Positions 11,201 through 22,844 of a DNA stretch of 64,000 nucleotides are shown one piece after another. The notes under the pieces are model-generated. The model worked only from the letters and a program-made list of their open reading frames with translations. It did no database searches and had not been told where the DNA came from. The stretch is from Solea solea (taxonomy: Eukaryota > Chordata > Actinopteri > Pleuronectiformes > Soleidae): NCBI RefSeq assembly GCF_958295425.1, contig NC_081136.1, forward strand, positions 14,715,381-14,779,380, given 5' to 3'. Positions within the stretch are counted from its first letter, which is position 1, and every line of letters starts with the position of its first letter. The position numbers and the translations under genes were made by a program.

Positions 11201-12941
11201 TTTCATGAGAGAATATGGCTAATACGGTGTGCTTAAGCAGATCACAATGGGCGTAATCCTGTGTTTGGAAGACTACCTCCCAGTGGCACAGGAATAATAA
11301 AGAACCCCCTGTTGAAACAGACAAAAATGCCTCAGTCGCTGTGATTTGTTGTGACTGAGGCTGTGATTGAACTGCACAAACGTGACAGCCACAAAAAGAC
11401 AGTCGTCTCCCCTTCTTGCCTGTGCTACAGTATGCTGTATGTGGTTTGTGGGCAGCAGGAGACAACATAAGCTGAAGCAGGAGAAGGAGAGAGACTTTAA
11501 ATAGAAATCATATAGGAACTAGCCAGTATTGTCACTGAAGAGTCTCCTGGTATGAACAAGGTCTGTAAAGCGACATTTAATCTTCTTGCGCTTTACTAAT
11601 GCCTGCTTTGAATGTAAATTCTCTGATGTAATATACTATTGGATCCTTTGTTGCCACTGGTTACCTCTTTGGTAGAAGCACTTGCTGTCCAATTAAGTGA
11701 AACTTAATTCACAATGCCCATATTTTAAGCTTTGTCTCACAAAATGTAATTTAGAGCAGGCTGGCTGTGCTTTATACAGCCTCTGTCCTCCTGGGAAGAC
11801 TAGACAGGCATTTTTGAGCAAATCAAAATCAATAGCTATCTAAAGGGGGCGAATCTCACGACATTAATCTTCTGGATCCACCAGTGATTCACACTGTTAT
11901 TAATCAACATTTTAAAGTGGAGAAATTTGGCAATTAATCTTTAATGCTCTAATGTAACACACACACACAGGCATATAAACAGCGAGGCTAGGTTACGCCG
12001 GCTCAGGGCTGATTCAATACAAGTCTAATGAGGTATATTATGAGTCAGATGTGGTCTTTTTAAAAGCAGCTGAGTTTGCAGGAAGGGTGCCCATGAAATG
12101 GAAGGTAGAGGTCATTATGCTCAACATTTTCCAAAATGTACAACTGTGAAGATAGATGACTGCAATAAGAATGGCTCAGCTGGTCCCTATGGAGATGATC
12201 TGTCCCCCCAAAAAAGCATTCAGGCTTAAAGATCATCATATGTCCTGTGGCACTTCATGAACTTTAGATGAACTTTATTACAGATTTGGGTATTTAAAAT
12301 AATTTGGTGATTCACCTGCTAGGTTAATTTAAGAAATAATCATGGGATTAGGCCAAAGGAAGCCCCATAGGAAGGAGGCTTCATGAAACCACAATGGCAC
12401 AGACTGAACAAGAATACTAGAGAAGAGAAATCAGTCAAGCCTGTCACATTGACCTATTTGACAGTGGTGTGTGAGACGAGCAGAGAGAGCTTGAGAAGCG
12501 AGTGTCTATCATTTTTTGCTTTCTTTCCTCTTTGCTGTTCCTCCATGTGGTGTTTGGCTGCTTTGTGTAAAACAAACACACACACACAAAGAGCTGCTGT
12601 GTTGCTGCAACAAAAACAAGTGCAAAATAAACAAATCCATTACCACAAAGGGGAACGAGGAGTTTTACGAGTCTAATTAAATATACCAGCGCTTATTTAG
12701 TTAACTTAGGAATGAAATTAGAATTTTTTTTGGCAGAATGAAAACAAGTGAATGAGACAATATCTCTGGAAAAGGCTGCCAAATTGCACATTCACACTAA
12801 GATGGGTTAGACATGACGTGCTTTTGTGCCTCCATTCACACCATATACTGTATGTGGTCATACTTAAAGCTGCAGTTTGTGACCTTTGTCGATTGATTAT
12901 ATTGTTCTTGATGTCACATCCAACTTTGACCGCTTTATCCT

Positions 12942-12943
<2 letters not shown>
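8281..12943. other. Long stretch with no gene recognised
   Basis: A+T-rich, mostly unique DNA. A short piece at about 9024-9060 (AATCAGCCACAACATTAAAA) resembles the end of a common Tc1-like fish element. A 14-bp perfect palindrome, CCACACATGTGTGG, lies at 10143-10156. The segment 8480-8760 is rich in TAATTA and ATTA motifs and lacks repeats, which would fit a conserved non-coding element, but conservation cannot be judged from one sequence. Near 12866, AAAGCTGCAGTTTGTGAC resembles the 3' tip of family A in reverse. Confidence 0.4.

Positions 12944-12989
<46 letters not shown>
12944..12989. repeat. (TA)23 microsatellite
   Basis: An uninterrupted alternating A/T dinucleotide run followed by a T tract. 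It lies about 80 bases upstream of the candidate splice acceptor at 13069, inside what would be the last intron. Confidence 0.95.
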
Positions 12990-12999
<10 letters not shown>

Positions 13000-13071
13000 T
13001 TTAAGCATTCATTTTGGCCATTCTTTTAAATAATTTAGCGCGTTAACTTTGTTTGTTTACTCCCGGCAGGG

Positions 13072-13248
13072 ACTGACCCAGTAGAGGAAGAAGGGCTGAG
13101 AGAAGTCATTGGCGTTGCGTCGGAAGATACGGGTACCTCTTATAATCTACACTCGCGAGGAACCATCGTGTCAAGAATACATACTTTGTATGGGGATGAG
13201 AGAGCACAGCAGAGGAACAGGAGACCACTGGACTTCTGTGAACGATGA
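13072..13248 (+). CDS. Candidate 3'-terminal coding exon, gene not identified
   Basis: Upstream is a branch-point-like GTTAAC, then a pyrimidine-rich tract (CTTTGTTTGTTTACTCCCGG) and CAG ending at 13069, a good acceptor. With the exon starting at 13070, bases 13070-13071 complete a codon split as 1+2, and the frame is then open for 58 codons to the TGA at 13246-13248. The peptide starts TDPVEEEGLREVIGVASED, contains SRGTIVSRIHTLYGDE, and ends RPLDFCER. It is polar and acidic at first, then basic, with no membrane segment, which would suit a cytoplasmic or unstructured C-terminus. A plausible 3' UTR and poly(A) signal follow. I do not recognise the family. Short open frames can arise by chance, so this rests on the combined acceptor, frame and poly(A) signal. 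Confidence 0.35.
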   Translation, partial: TDPVEEEGLREVIGVASEDTGTSYNLHSRGTIVSRIHTLYGDERAQQRNRRPLDFCER

Positions 13249-13910
13249 CAACGACTTGGGGCTTCACAGCACACTGGACTGGACTCTGCAGTCGTTTGCA
13301 CTAACTGTGAGTTAAACACCGAAGCGACACTATGCCGAGGCATGTGCTAACCATTATTCTGGAATAGGACGCAAGGACGCAAGGAAAAATGAGCACTGAC
13401 ATGGTTGCAGCCGCCAAGCTACTTCAATTTGAACAGCTGTCTCGCACGGCCCACTTAACCTTTCTCACTCTCAGGCCACATCATTCAAAAGAAGCGAGTT
13501 TCTTTGTCCCCTGATAATGTAAACAAACTGGTCAGCCTCAGTAACTGTGCATACTGTATGTGCACCTTTTTGAAATGGAATATTGGCACAAAGATGGAAC
13601 CTTCTGTGTTTTTGTTACTCGTTCATATAAGAAATAATAGCCATTTCAGCTGATGTCTTATTGTATTGGCCTTGGTGGTTTTGATATTCAACCTGCACTT
13701 TAACATGCACCTGGGTTCTGTTATTATTTCTATTCGAGAATATAACAAAGATGCCTCTTCTTGTGCCAAATTTGTACTTCACAGGAGAGAAAGGGTTTTT
13801 AAATTTTAAAGATAGTCATTAAAACATTGTATTTAAATATACTTTTTGTCTTGATTCTACATTCATTCCATGATTTTATATAAATAAATATCTGTTATAA
13901 GCTTCAGGTT
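13249..13910 (+). other. Probable 3' UTR with poly(A) signal
   Basis: Base composition shifts from mixed to strongly A+T-rich over about 650 bases. AATAAA lies at 13883-13888, and a GGTTTTTTTTGCC tract with TTTGTGTG follows within 40 bases, as expected of a downstream GU/U-rich element. CAAGGACG-type units repeat near 13370-13385. It belongs with the candidate terminal exon and stands or falls with it. Confidence 0.3.
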
Positions 13911-14619
13911 TTTTTTGCCATTTGTGTGATCAATTAGTTAATTATTTTGAATCGATACTTGTATTGTATATATATGATGGAGGTATCCAGACTGAAAGAG
14001 TGTGCCACACTCAGCTCGAAAGCCCCCGCCGTCACTCATTGTTTGGTTGGTATGGTAACTGCTGGTGATTCTAAAACAACCCAAATAAATACTATTTTAG
14101 TCAGGCCCTTGAAGAAAAAAAGTAAGTTGTGTTTTCTGCCACTTTTTCTCACCCATAAATAAGTGACTTGCTTTAAAAGCACAACGACACGCCGTGTGCC
14201 ACAGTTTGCCGTCTGGTTTCTCCGTCTTCATGATGTGTGAGTGGACGTGTGATGAGGCAGCAGATGTAGGAGTTGAACGCTACAGTTTGTTTGTATTGTA
14301 TGCTACTTTAGGAAGTTGTCACAGTAACAGTGACATTTCTGAATTTCACACCAGCCGGATCTGACTGGTACGTTTGACAAAAAGCTAAAGTTTGCAGCTA
14401 ATTTGCAACTTACTTGTCTCTTTACTTGGCGTCGACAATAGACTGTGTTTATTCTATCAACACCTCCAAAGAGAAGACATGTAATAGTGAAAATGTGTCA
14501 TTTTGAGAGTAAATGACACATTTTGAGCTATTTTTTTGCATAGATACAGTACGTGTATCTTTAAGCCTGTAGCATATTATGCAACCAAAAAATTAAAAGC
14601 TTCGGAATTAATTATACTG
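13911..14619. other. No gene recognised
   Basis: Unique-looking sequence downstream of the candidate poly(A) site. Open frames are short and have no visible domains. Confidence 0.4.
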
Positions 14620-14820
14620 CTCAAAAAACCTTGTTGTTCAGCAGCTCGACAGGATAAAAGCTTCTTGCTTCCTCCTGTCCTTGTGCTGCCGGTGTATACA
14701 CACAAATGCTCCCTCGTCAGGTCTGCTGGTGCTGAAGGATACAGCATAGAAATAATGTTACATCTTTCTGTTCATTATGACATAAAAAAGGTTTTGTACC
14801 ACAGCTTTATGACAAGATGT
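14620..14820 (+). repeat. Family A repeat, copy 3 (3' half)
   Basis: It shares the block GTTCAGCAGCTCGACAGGAT, then GTGTATACACACAAATGCTC and CCCTCGTCAGGTCTG, with copies 1 and 2. It is the same orientation as the other copies. Confidence 0.55.
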
Positions 14821-15321
14821 GGTTAGCATGACATCTAGAGCTTGGCCAGACTAACGCTGAACTTCCTGACAAAGAGAAATGGGTTAAGTTGCGGCTATAA
14901 CCGCAGTTACATGCTTGAGTTACCTAAGGCAAACAAATGGGTGCAGTGCATAGCAAACCAAAGCCTTGTCCTCACAACACCCCCATAAGTTATGATTTAG
15001 GAGATAATGGTGTAGACAAATGTGCTCCCAGCAAATTTAGTTAAATACACACTGAAACTCAGAGTCACGAAAACAAATTGTTATTGTTTGACTGAGGTTA
15101 ATGGGCCATGGATAAGGAAAAAAGAACACAGAGTCAGTACAGAGAAGGTTAGGGAGATGCAACTGCACTGATAGTCAACTCATATCTGGGTCTGAGCCTT
15201 TTACTTTCACACAGTGATCTGAGGAAGGACAACAGGACTGAGCCTGGACCAGAGGCTGACACATTCAAAAGTCTCCCTCAAGCTAAAACTGGGCATTTTA
15301 AATTCCTGATTATCAGGGACT

Positions 15322-15560
15322 GCATATTACATACATACATACATTTTATTTGTATAGCGCCATTTCATAACATACATTATCTCAAGGCACTTTGCGTGGT
15401 AAGGTCAGGACCTTGCAATAGAGAAAACCAACATGAACACAAGCACTTGGCAACAATGGAGAGAGAAAAAATCTCCCTTTTAACAGGAAGAAATCCTGTG
15501 TACGGCCATCTGCCTAGGCTGGTTGGGGTAGGAGAGAAGAAGAGAAGGGTAGGGGGTTAG
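15322..15560 (-). repeat. Family G teleost repeat, copy 1
   Basis: After a (TACA)n tract comes TTTTATTTGTATAGCGCC, then CTCAAGGCACTTTG, CTCCCTTTTAACAGGAAGAA, and CGGCCATCTGCC followed by GGTTGGGGT. The reverse complement of these blocks recurs at 50880-51118. This is a very common fish interspersed repeat whose library name I do not recall. No coding content. Confidence 0.65.
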
Positions 15561-15879
15561 TGAAGGAGAGGTGGAGGAAAAGAAGAATGGAAAGGAGAGA
15601 ATAAGATTGAGGATATTATATCATACAAGCAGCATCACTGGAATGAGCACATGTGTACTCGTTGAGCAAGGTCAGATGGATCGAACATGTCATGCTACAA
15701 CTTCAACTGTTTCATGTTCATTTCCCATTAAGATAATGATCCTAAGAAAGGGAAGGATAATGTAGACTGGACTACAAATTTTTTTCTATTATTCAGAACC
15801 AGTCGCGATGTTGCCAATAAGAATCTGAACTCTCATTTTGAAGCCTGACATGGTCATGATATGATATCATGATATGCTC

Positions 15880-16042
15880 CGTGTCACCTGCAACCAGGTT
15901 CCTATTGGACGATACCAACTGTCAATCACACTAGGTTCCACTCATATTTGCCATACTAGTGAAGAAGACATCGAAACAAGTAACTGAGACAATGAACTCC
16001 GGAGGAACATTTTTTTACAAAACTGTGCAGACTTTGTGTTCT
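15880..16042 (+). repeat. Family C repeat, copy 1
   Basis: It shares TCCTATTGGACGA, a CCACTCATAT block, and an ACTCC-GG-GGAA-AT block near its 3' side with 31930-32135. It stops at the insertion site of the pogo/Tigger element that starts at 16045, so the DNA transposon probably landed in or beside this older repeat. Confidence 0.5.
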
Positions 16043-16044
16043 TA

Positions 16045-16701
16045 CTGTAATTTATGGACTATAAGCCGCTACTTTTTTTCCCACGCTTTGAACCTTTCGG
16101 CCACTCAACATCAGTGTAAATCGTGCATTTAAGGTGGCGCTCCATGTTCAGTGGGAGGCGTGGATGACAAGTGGGGAGAAATCCTTCACTAAAACGGGCC
16201 GCATGCGAAGAGCAACTTATGGTCAAGTCTGCCAGTGGATCCTGACAGCGTGGAGCATTGTCAAAAAATCCACTATCATCAACGGGTTTGGAAAGGCTGG
16301 ACTGGTGCGTGTTGAAGGGCAGCATGAGCTCAGCGGGGAATTTACCTCTCGATGAAAGTGACGAGAGCGACAATGAAAACGATCCTGAGAAAACATCGGA
16401 TGAAGCAATTCTGAGGCTGTTCAACTCTGACACCAGAGATGATTTCAATGGTTTCAGGGCGCAGGAGGAGAAAGATGACTTTCTTGATAGGCTGCTGTTT
16501 ACTCCAGGGGTCTTATTTATTTTTGTTACAAGCCGTGTTACAGGCACAATCTTTCATTAAAGCCTGTGTAAAGTTGTTTCAATGTAGGCCCCTGCGGCTT
16601 ATAGACATGTGTGGTGTATTTATGTTCAAAATGAATTTTTTTAAAAAAAATCAGTGGGTGCGGCTTATATTTAGGTGCGCATAATAGTCCAGAAATGACG
16701 G
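16045..16701 (+). mobile_element. Pogo/Tigger-type DNA transposon, deletion derivative
   Basis: The left end CTGTAATTTATGGACTATAA and the reverse complement of the right end, CCGTCATTTCTGGACTATTA, form imperfect terminal inverted repeats. TA dinucleotides flank both ends (16043-16044 and 16702-16703), the target duplication of the Tc1/mariner/pogo group. Inside, only a transposase C-terminal region remains, so the DNA-binding and catalytic DDE parts are deleted. At 657 bp it is non-autonomous. Subterminal GCGGCTTATA motifs recur near the ends. The long antisense open frame at 16059-16547 is a shadow of this element. Confidence 0.8.
16134..16558 (+). pseudogene. Pogo/Tigger transposase C-terminal remnant
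   Basis: One frame gives TKTGRMRRATYGQVCQWI followed by KSTIINGFGKAGL, as in the C-terminal part of fish pogo/POGK-like transposases, where a W-x-x-V-x-x-x-x-I-x-x-x-F-x-K-A-G-I pattern follows the catalytic core. From about 16330 the similarity moves to another frame with an acidic stretch (DESDESDNENDPE) and DEAILRLFNSDTRDDFNGF, a typical C-terminal tail. A frameshift therefore separates the two parts. The catalytic DDE domain and the N-terminal helix-turn-helix region are missing. Confidence 0.65.
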
Positions 16702-16703
16702 TA

Positions 16704-16790
16704 TTCATTCATCCATCATGGGGCTTATCCTGTGAGGTTGTGCAGGGAAGGGGAGCCAATCTGACATAAGGCAAAAGGAAGTGTCATTGT
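16704..16790 (+). repeat. Fragment of family H teleost repeat
   Basis: CATTCATCCATCATGGGGCT, then GGAGCCAATCTGACATAAGG, resembles the start of the family seen at 37943-38105 (CATCCATCTTCTACC, then CCAATCTCAGCTGACATGGG). It begins directly at the right edge of the pogo/Tigger element. Confidence 0.45.
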
Positions 16791-17930
16791 TTACAGATGA
16801 AGTCAATTAATGGGATACATCATGTAAATTATGAGTTTAAACTGTGTCAGTCTGTGTGCATCGTGAAACCACGCCTGACTTCTCCATCACAGTTTGATGT
16901 AAATCCTTTCTTCAAAGTCTTGGAGGGAAAGCAAATAAGAGTATTTTCCCAAAATGCTGAACTATGTCTTTCACAAAAACTAAAAGAATACAAAGAATAC
17001 CACAAAGACAGAGAAAGACAGAGAAAAAGAAGTCTGGCCTTCAACACGGCATGTAGAGAGGAAGCCAATCCTCACATTGTTCACTACAAACTCTACATTT
17101 CACTTGTTTTATTCTCTGTCATGGCAGCTACTCCCGACACGGGGGAACAGTTTAGCATCAAACTGCCAGTAGTCGACAGCTCTGGTGTTTAGGGAGAGAG
17201 AGTGGGAAAGGCAGAGAGAGTGCAAGAGGAAGAGACCGAGCCATGGAGGAAGAAATGTGGAGGCACAACAGGTAGCTCTGTCAAACTCCAGGGGTCTGAC
17301 TCGCTGATCCCTGCCTCTCATTAGAACAGAAGGATGACACACAAGTAGTGCAGGAAGAGGGGAGGATTCTGGGAATGAGGCTATGGGGGAGGAAAGGTAC
17401 AAGTGAGAAAGAGGAGGTGTAAAGTGGGTTCCTAAAAGCCCTTCCACTGACAGGACTGGTGTAGCAGAGATATGTTTCAGAGAATGGCGATGGTAAAACA
17501 AATCTTCATGAGAAGAGGATTGGGCATGTGAAAGACAAGTAATTGGAAGCTGTGGCATGACAGGCTGCCAAGTGAATCCCCCTGACCCACTGCTTCTGGA
17601 GGTAACTGGAAGTGCAACGCGAGCGCAGGGAGGCACCGCCTCCACAGTGTGAAAATCCTCCTGCAAACGCAGAGACACCAAAAACACCGAGCAGGACCGG
17701 TGATGGTGGGAGTGTGCAAATTCCACCGAACAAAACTCCACATTTGACAGCTTTCCTGAAGAAGTGTGGTCACACAGACATGAGCTGCATATGTGGGGAA
17801 ATAACAGTCAACAGGAAAGCACTGTCATCAGATGCAGACACAGTGAGAGAGGCACCAGGTCCAGAGTCCTGCTAATACTTCAACTTTACCCATCAATGGA
17901 TGTGTAGGGACAATGTCACTATCTACATGC
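16791..17930. other. No gene recognised
   Basis: Mixed-composition DNA. The 210-residue minus-strand frame here is the longest in the window, but it lies over purine-rich sequence (GAGAGAGA, GGAAGAG) whose complement reads as Ser/Leu/His-rich peptide. It has no domain pattern and no splice support, so I treat it as non-coding. Confidence 0.4.
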
Positions 17931-18730
17931 TAGGGCTGTCACTTTTTCCCTCCCAAAAAATTAAAAGATATCCCCCTCACACATACACAAAAGTGACAAT
18001 ATCTATCACTACTCTTACTTTTAGTCACATAAGGTTGAAGTCTCATTGCGATACCCATCTGTGACGCCTCCTCTGCTGACTCACTGGCGAGCGCTGGTGA
18101 AGCTATAAGAGCTAAAGTGCTTTCTCAAGCCACTTTTAAGATGTTCTGATGTCGTGATGGTTTTATTTAAGGATATTATATCATTGTATTGTCTTTCTAC
18201 AAATACCAAGAGGGCCTTCGTAACAGAAAGACAATCAATAATAAAATTGTCGCCGATTCATTTAATTGTCAATAATTGTCGTAATTGTAAACAGCCTTTT
18301 CACTCTGTGGCACTGAACAAAATAATTATTTTAGTCGGAGTGAAACATCTCGCTTTCTACCTATCTCTGCTGGGAGCCGCACGTGCAGTGGGAGACTGCA
18401 GGTAAACATCAGAGTGACAGGGCTGCTGCTAATCTAAGGTATGGGAGCATATTACTCGGACACTGTTCATGGTAAATTCATTTTTGTTTCCTTTTCATTA
18501 GGGATTTTTTTTAAAAAAAGAATCAAAAACAACATTTTGAATGAATTCTTTTTATTGTCTTTATTGTTAGTGAGCACATGTCCAAAACAACCTCAAGATT
18601 AATTGAAAAGCTGGTAGCTAAAGACAGCCAATGAGTAATTGTGTGGTTTATTATCAGATTAGTCGACTGATCGCTTCAATAATCGATGACTAGTCGACTG
18701 TCAAAATAGTCGCTATAGTTGCAGCCATAA
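17931..18730. repeat. hAT-type element fragments
   Basis: The left part starts TAGGGCTGTCACTTTTTCCC. The right part ends AGTCGACTGTCAAAATAGTC, then GCTATAGTTGCAGCC near 18727, with repeated ATCGAT and AGTCGACT motifs, as in common fish hAT miniature elements. The 8-base flanks of the two ends do not match, so these are probably pieces of two elements or a decayed composite. Confidence 0.4.
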
Positions 18731-19714
18731 TTCTTAAAGGATCTGAAGGCAAGCTGTGATTACAGCGCCCCCTACTGGCCCACTGTCTGATGCACTCTGA
18801 TGCACGCTGTATATTTTGTAAGCTTACAGGATGTGTTTTGGTTTGAACTCCCCCCGAGTTCAAATGGATATCTCTCTAAAATTAGAGAGTACTCTCAGGT
18901 CAGGGACAACCACAAGCCTCTATTAGAAAAAAGAGGGGAAATCTAAGTAGTCGGAGTACACAGCGGTAAATAAATTGTGGCATAGCACAACCTAATTTCG
19001 GTTGTGTGTGTTTTTCCACACTGACACAATAAAATTGGAGAATAGCACATGCACAGTGAGACTTTTAGAACTGCTTGTGGTGTGCCAGCTCTTTAAACTC
19101 AGCACCTGGGGATCAGGGTAAAAAAAACAACCAAAAAACTATAAATTATTAAATGTCAGACCATCTTCTACAGCCCCTCCCCCCGCCGCCCCAAAAAAAG
19201 TGTGGTGTCTAGACACAACATTGAATCACTAACGCGTGACTTGTTGAGGCACAAGCACTCAAGTATTTACGTGATTAGTTCAGCTCCATGAACACATACA
19301 GTACCGTCAGCTAATGCAACTGACTGAGTGAAACTTACACTTTATTTTGGTTTTAAAACTACTTTCCTTTTGGTCATGCACAAAATATGTTTTTACTCGT
19401 GCAAAACCCACCCTTTTTAACATCCATAACATTCTTAGAGCCTTGCAATTCATTAAGAGTTGCCTCTTAATTGAATTCAATTTAATTAAATTGTTCAACA
19501 CATTTCAGAAAGTTCCCACTATTGTTTCAAATGTGTAAAAAAATAAGGGATGCCCTCAAGTGAAAACACTACAGAGCCAGTATTCGATTTGTCTGGTATG
19601 GGCTACTGTAGAAACAACATGGTGGACCAAATTAAAAGGGCTCATCCTATGGTCACGTAAACTCAACAATTCTCAATTTCAGATAATTATACGCATATGA
19701 CAACATACATGCAC
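18731..19714. other. No gene recognised
   Basis: A+T-rich unique-looking sequence with short C-rich (19178-19190) and A-rich tracts. Confidence 0.4.
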
Positions 19715-19975
19715 ATCTTAAACCGGAAGTGTGCAACTTTTAAATGCAAATGAATGTCCATTACACTCAAGATATTGCTAAATGAGTTCACATCGGCTTC
19801 ACATGACTCTGTCTCTCTCAATCCGTCACCCAGTGATATTTCCGCACAGCACAACAGGAAGTGATTTGTTTCACGTCACAACTGATAGAGACAAGGAGGA
19901 AGCAGAAAAGACAGCTGCGCCAGGTTGGAAGTATGACTGAAAATGCTGAGAAGCAGCGATGACAAGTTCCAGAAG
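19715..19975 (+). repeat. Family A repeat, copy 4 (5' half)
   Basis: It begins GAAGTGTGCAACTTTTAAAT. Further on are GAGTTCACATCGGCTTCACA, CAGCACAACAGGAAGTGATT and GTATGACTGAAAATGC, matching the order in copies 1 and 5. Confidence 0.55.
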
Positions 19976-20748
19976 TGGATTCTATGGCAAAAAAACAAAA
20001 AAAAATTTGTGTGTTGCGCAACTGTGCAGCAGAGCGCTGGGGGTTGTATGAGGCACAGACAGATGTGGACATATTTGTTGTTTTACATGAAGCATGCATG
20101 AGCATACCTTTATTATATAATCGAGCAAACCAACAAAAACGCGAAAATAAACTATTTATTCTTAATTTACAGCCTGAACGGATTTGTTGGAACAAACAAA
20201 TGTGATAAATCACTGCATTACAGTCACATTTCAGACCAATTATTCAACATTAGTGAGCATCAGGTGTTGTTGTCAATGTTTTTATTAGACTTTCATCCTA
20301 TTTAAAGGGAGAAAAGTTACCACGCTCAGTAGTTTGGCATCATTGTATGCACTGCACTAAACATGAATCAGAGAACCAAGGGATAGGGAGTTGTCTGAGG
20401 AGCTCAGAAAGAAAACATATTAACATTTCAGCTTCATGTTCACGTCAATATAGCTGCAATTATTATAAGGTCTATAGGACTTAAGGCAACCACCAAGGAT
20501 GTGGCCACAAGAGGAAATTCCTGGTTAATCAGAGTCAAGGAAAACATCTGAGGACATACGGTACAGCACCGTCAGATTGCACCATCCATTACCTTTAAAA
20601 CAATAATAGGCTCCATGGAAGAAGACCGACTCCACTACTAAAAGATAAACATGAAAATGTCAGATTCAGAGTTGCTGAAAATGCACTTTGACAAGCTGCA
20701 ACGCTTCTACACAAATGTTCTTTGGATTGTTGAGACAAAACTGGAGCA
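19976..20748. other. No gene recognised
   Basis: Unique-looking A+T-rich sequence. Confidence 0.4.
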
Positions 20749-20752
20749 TTTT

Positions 20753-20830
20753 TAGAATAGAATAGAATAGCAGCTTTATTGTCATTGTTGCAGGGACAAT
20801 GAGAAACTATTGAGCACGATCTCTCTCAGC
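20753..20830. repeat. (AGAAT)n plus LINE/SINE-tail-like sequence
   Basis: A short (TAGAA)n run is followed by GCAGCTTTATTGTCATTGTT, a phrase typical of a widespread fish element tail in which a pentamer repeat abuts TTTATTGTCATT. Only this short piece is recognisable. Confidence 0.45.
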
Positions 20831-22844
20831 AGGGCATGTGCAATCACAATTGACTAATAAAATAAATGAAGACTCTTAAAAAACAACAACACTGCTTTGC
20901 TTCATCTGGCCTTGAATCTGTGCAGGGCACAATGAAATCTCAAGAGTATATCGGGGCATCCCGAAGTAAAACAAGGACTGATTGGACAATTCTGACATGG
21001 TCATGGGCAAATTACATGGGGGTTCTTGTACGTCATACCAAATTTGCTCCTGTCTGTGCGTCACACATAGAGGAACCAGTGACGCACTGGAGCTTTGAAC
21101 TCAGATTAAAGGTGAGATGGAAACATCTTTGCTCATTCACCAGATAAATGTGACAATTTTCTAGAGTCATGCTCTCCATGGTAAAGGTCAAATCACACAA
21201 GTGAAACATAACCTTATATAAACATGACTATAATCTCAATATTTGAGTGGAACGGGTTGAACATCAAAACCTTTTCTTTACAAATGTGTAAATCATTTCG
21301 ATTACTGCATAGCTACCTAAAACTGTCAATGAACAATTTTCACACATTTTCATTTTTTCGTGCTTTTTAAAAGCTCCCGTGAAGCTGCGGGACAAGTTGG
21401 AACACTTTCCACATCCTGCATAGCACCTCTTGCTGGAGACGAAGAGAACAAGAAGAGACACGCTGCTGAGGGGGGAAAAGTGGGAGCTGAGGCACTGTGG
21501 TGGTGTTGGGGGGGGGGGGGCATAATGACAAGCTATACAATTTTAAATACCCTCACACCCCACCCTTTTTAGTGAGAGACTCAATTATTGATATATTTAT
21601 GGTCTGTCCAAGAAGCTGGTGAGAGTTATAGGCCAGTACCACAGCGTGGGGTTAGCAGCTAAAAACAACAAAAGCCCCCCAGCAGTGTCTCTCTCTTCTT
21701 CCACTCGTACTCGTCAAGTGTCCAAATGACACACGACGCAAATTCTGGTGCAAGCAATAACATTTGAATGTCAGAAAATAATTCTTGCAGTAATATTTTC
21801 TAATATTAGAGTCACTGAAAAGGCCATGAATGGCCATGGGGGGAACAGGAAATGAATTACTACTTTTGCCCATGACAGTTCATAATTCCATTTCCAATAT
21901 CTTTTTCCTTTAAAAGTTTAAGGTCGTTCTTGATGTACTTGGCATCTCTCATATATGTGTATTTGAAAGCTCCTTTCCCCTTCTTTTTGTGTTTTTCTTT
22001 TTCACTCAGCAGCACGTCATGTGACAGCCAAAGTGAAATCTCCTTTATTATTTGCCTGCCATCGCCTGCCCCTGCATAATCGCCCAGAATGCCTTGTAAT
22101 TAAACCTCCCTTGAAAAGGGTATCGGACGCACGGCTTTATTGAGAATGATGACTCGTTGAAGGCTGACTTAAACAGCAGGCCGCGGCTCCGGGGAAACGG
22201 TTTTCACATCGTCTACGAATGGTGTCCCACATTCTCAGCAGGCGGCAGGTTTCAGGGAACATCGATACAAGTCCTTGTCAAACCAAGTAAAACAACCTCC
22301 ACTCATACCTAGAGCAAACAAAGGAGCTCCCAAAGGAGATGTGCTGTTAAATTACCAGGCAGAAATTCCTACCTCCAACCTTTGGCTAGATGCATTCACA
22401 GAATGTTTTGACGCGAGTGCCAGAGGAAAAAAAGTTGACGTACATTTCTGAATACTTTACGAGGAGAATATAAATATTTAGATTTCATTTATTTCAATTC
22501 CATGTAACAACACTGGAGTTAGGTTTAGGCACAAAAACAGAAAGATACGTCAAGACTTCAAGATTGCACAGGGGCAACAGGGTTCAAACGGCAAACAAAG
22601 ACACAAAGAAAATGGGATTTTCCATAGTGAAGGTCGAGTACCAATAACTCCCAAAAAGATGTATCAGTTCAAGTAAGACAGCGTGTGGGATTCTTGGTTT
22701 AGGTACGAAAAGTAGCTGGTTAGGCCGAGGAGAGGATGAGGGTTTCCAACACTGTATCACCTGAACGTTAACATTTGGTCTTGAAATGTGGTCTGTTGCC
22801 TGGTGGATCTCACTATGTTCTATTTGTTAGTGTGCCGGACTCTG
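20831..22844. other. No confirmed gene; G13 tract and one minus-strand open stretch
   Basis: A run of 13 G lies at 21508-21520. On the minus strand 21863-22099 is stop-free for 79 codons and gives a lysine-rich peptide including KGKGAFKYTYMRDAKYIKND. No family is recognised and the A-rich sequence favours chance openness. The 21900-22260 area lacks repeats and could be conserved non-coding DNA, but this is not testable here. Confidence 0.35.

Noticed and set aside
12718..13033. Open frames with (IY)n peptide on both strands
   Set aside because: Produced by the (TA)n microsatellite at 12944-12989.
16059..16547. 162-residue minus-strand open frame
   Set aside because: It is antisense to the pogo/Tigger transposase remnant.
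17109..17741. Longest open frame in the window (210 residues, minus strand)
   Set aside because: It lies over a purine-rich tract whose complement yields Ser/Leu/His/Pro-rich peptide. Two other minus-strand frames overlap it, and no domain, signal or splice pattern supports it.
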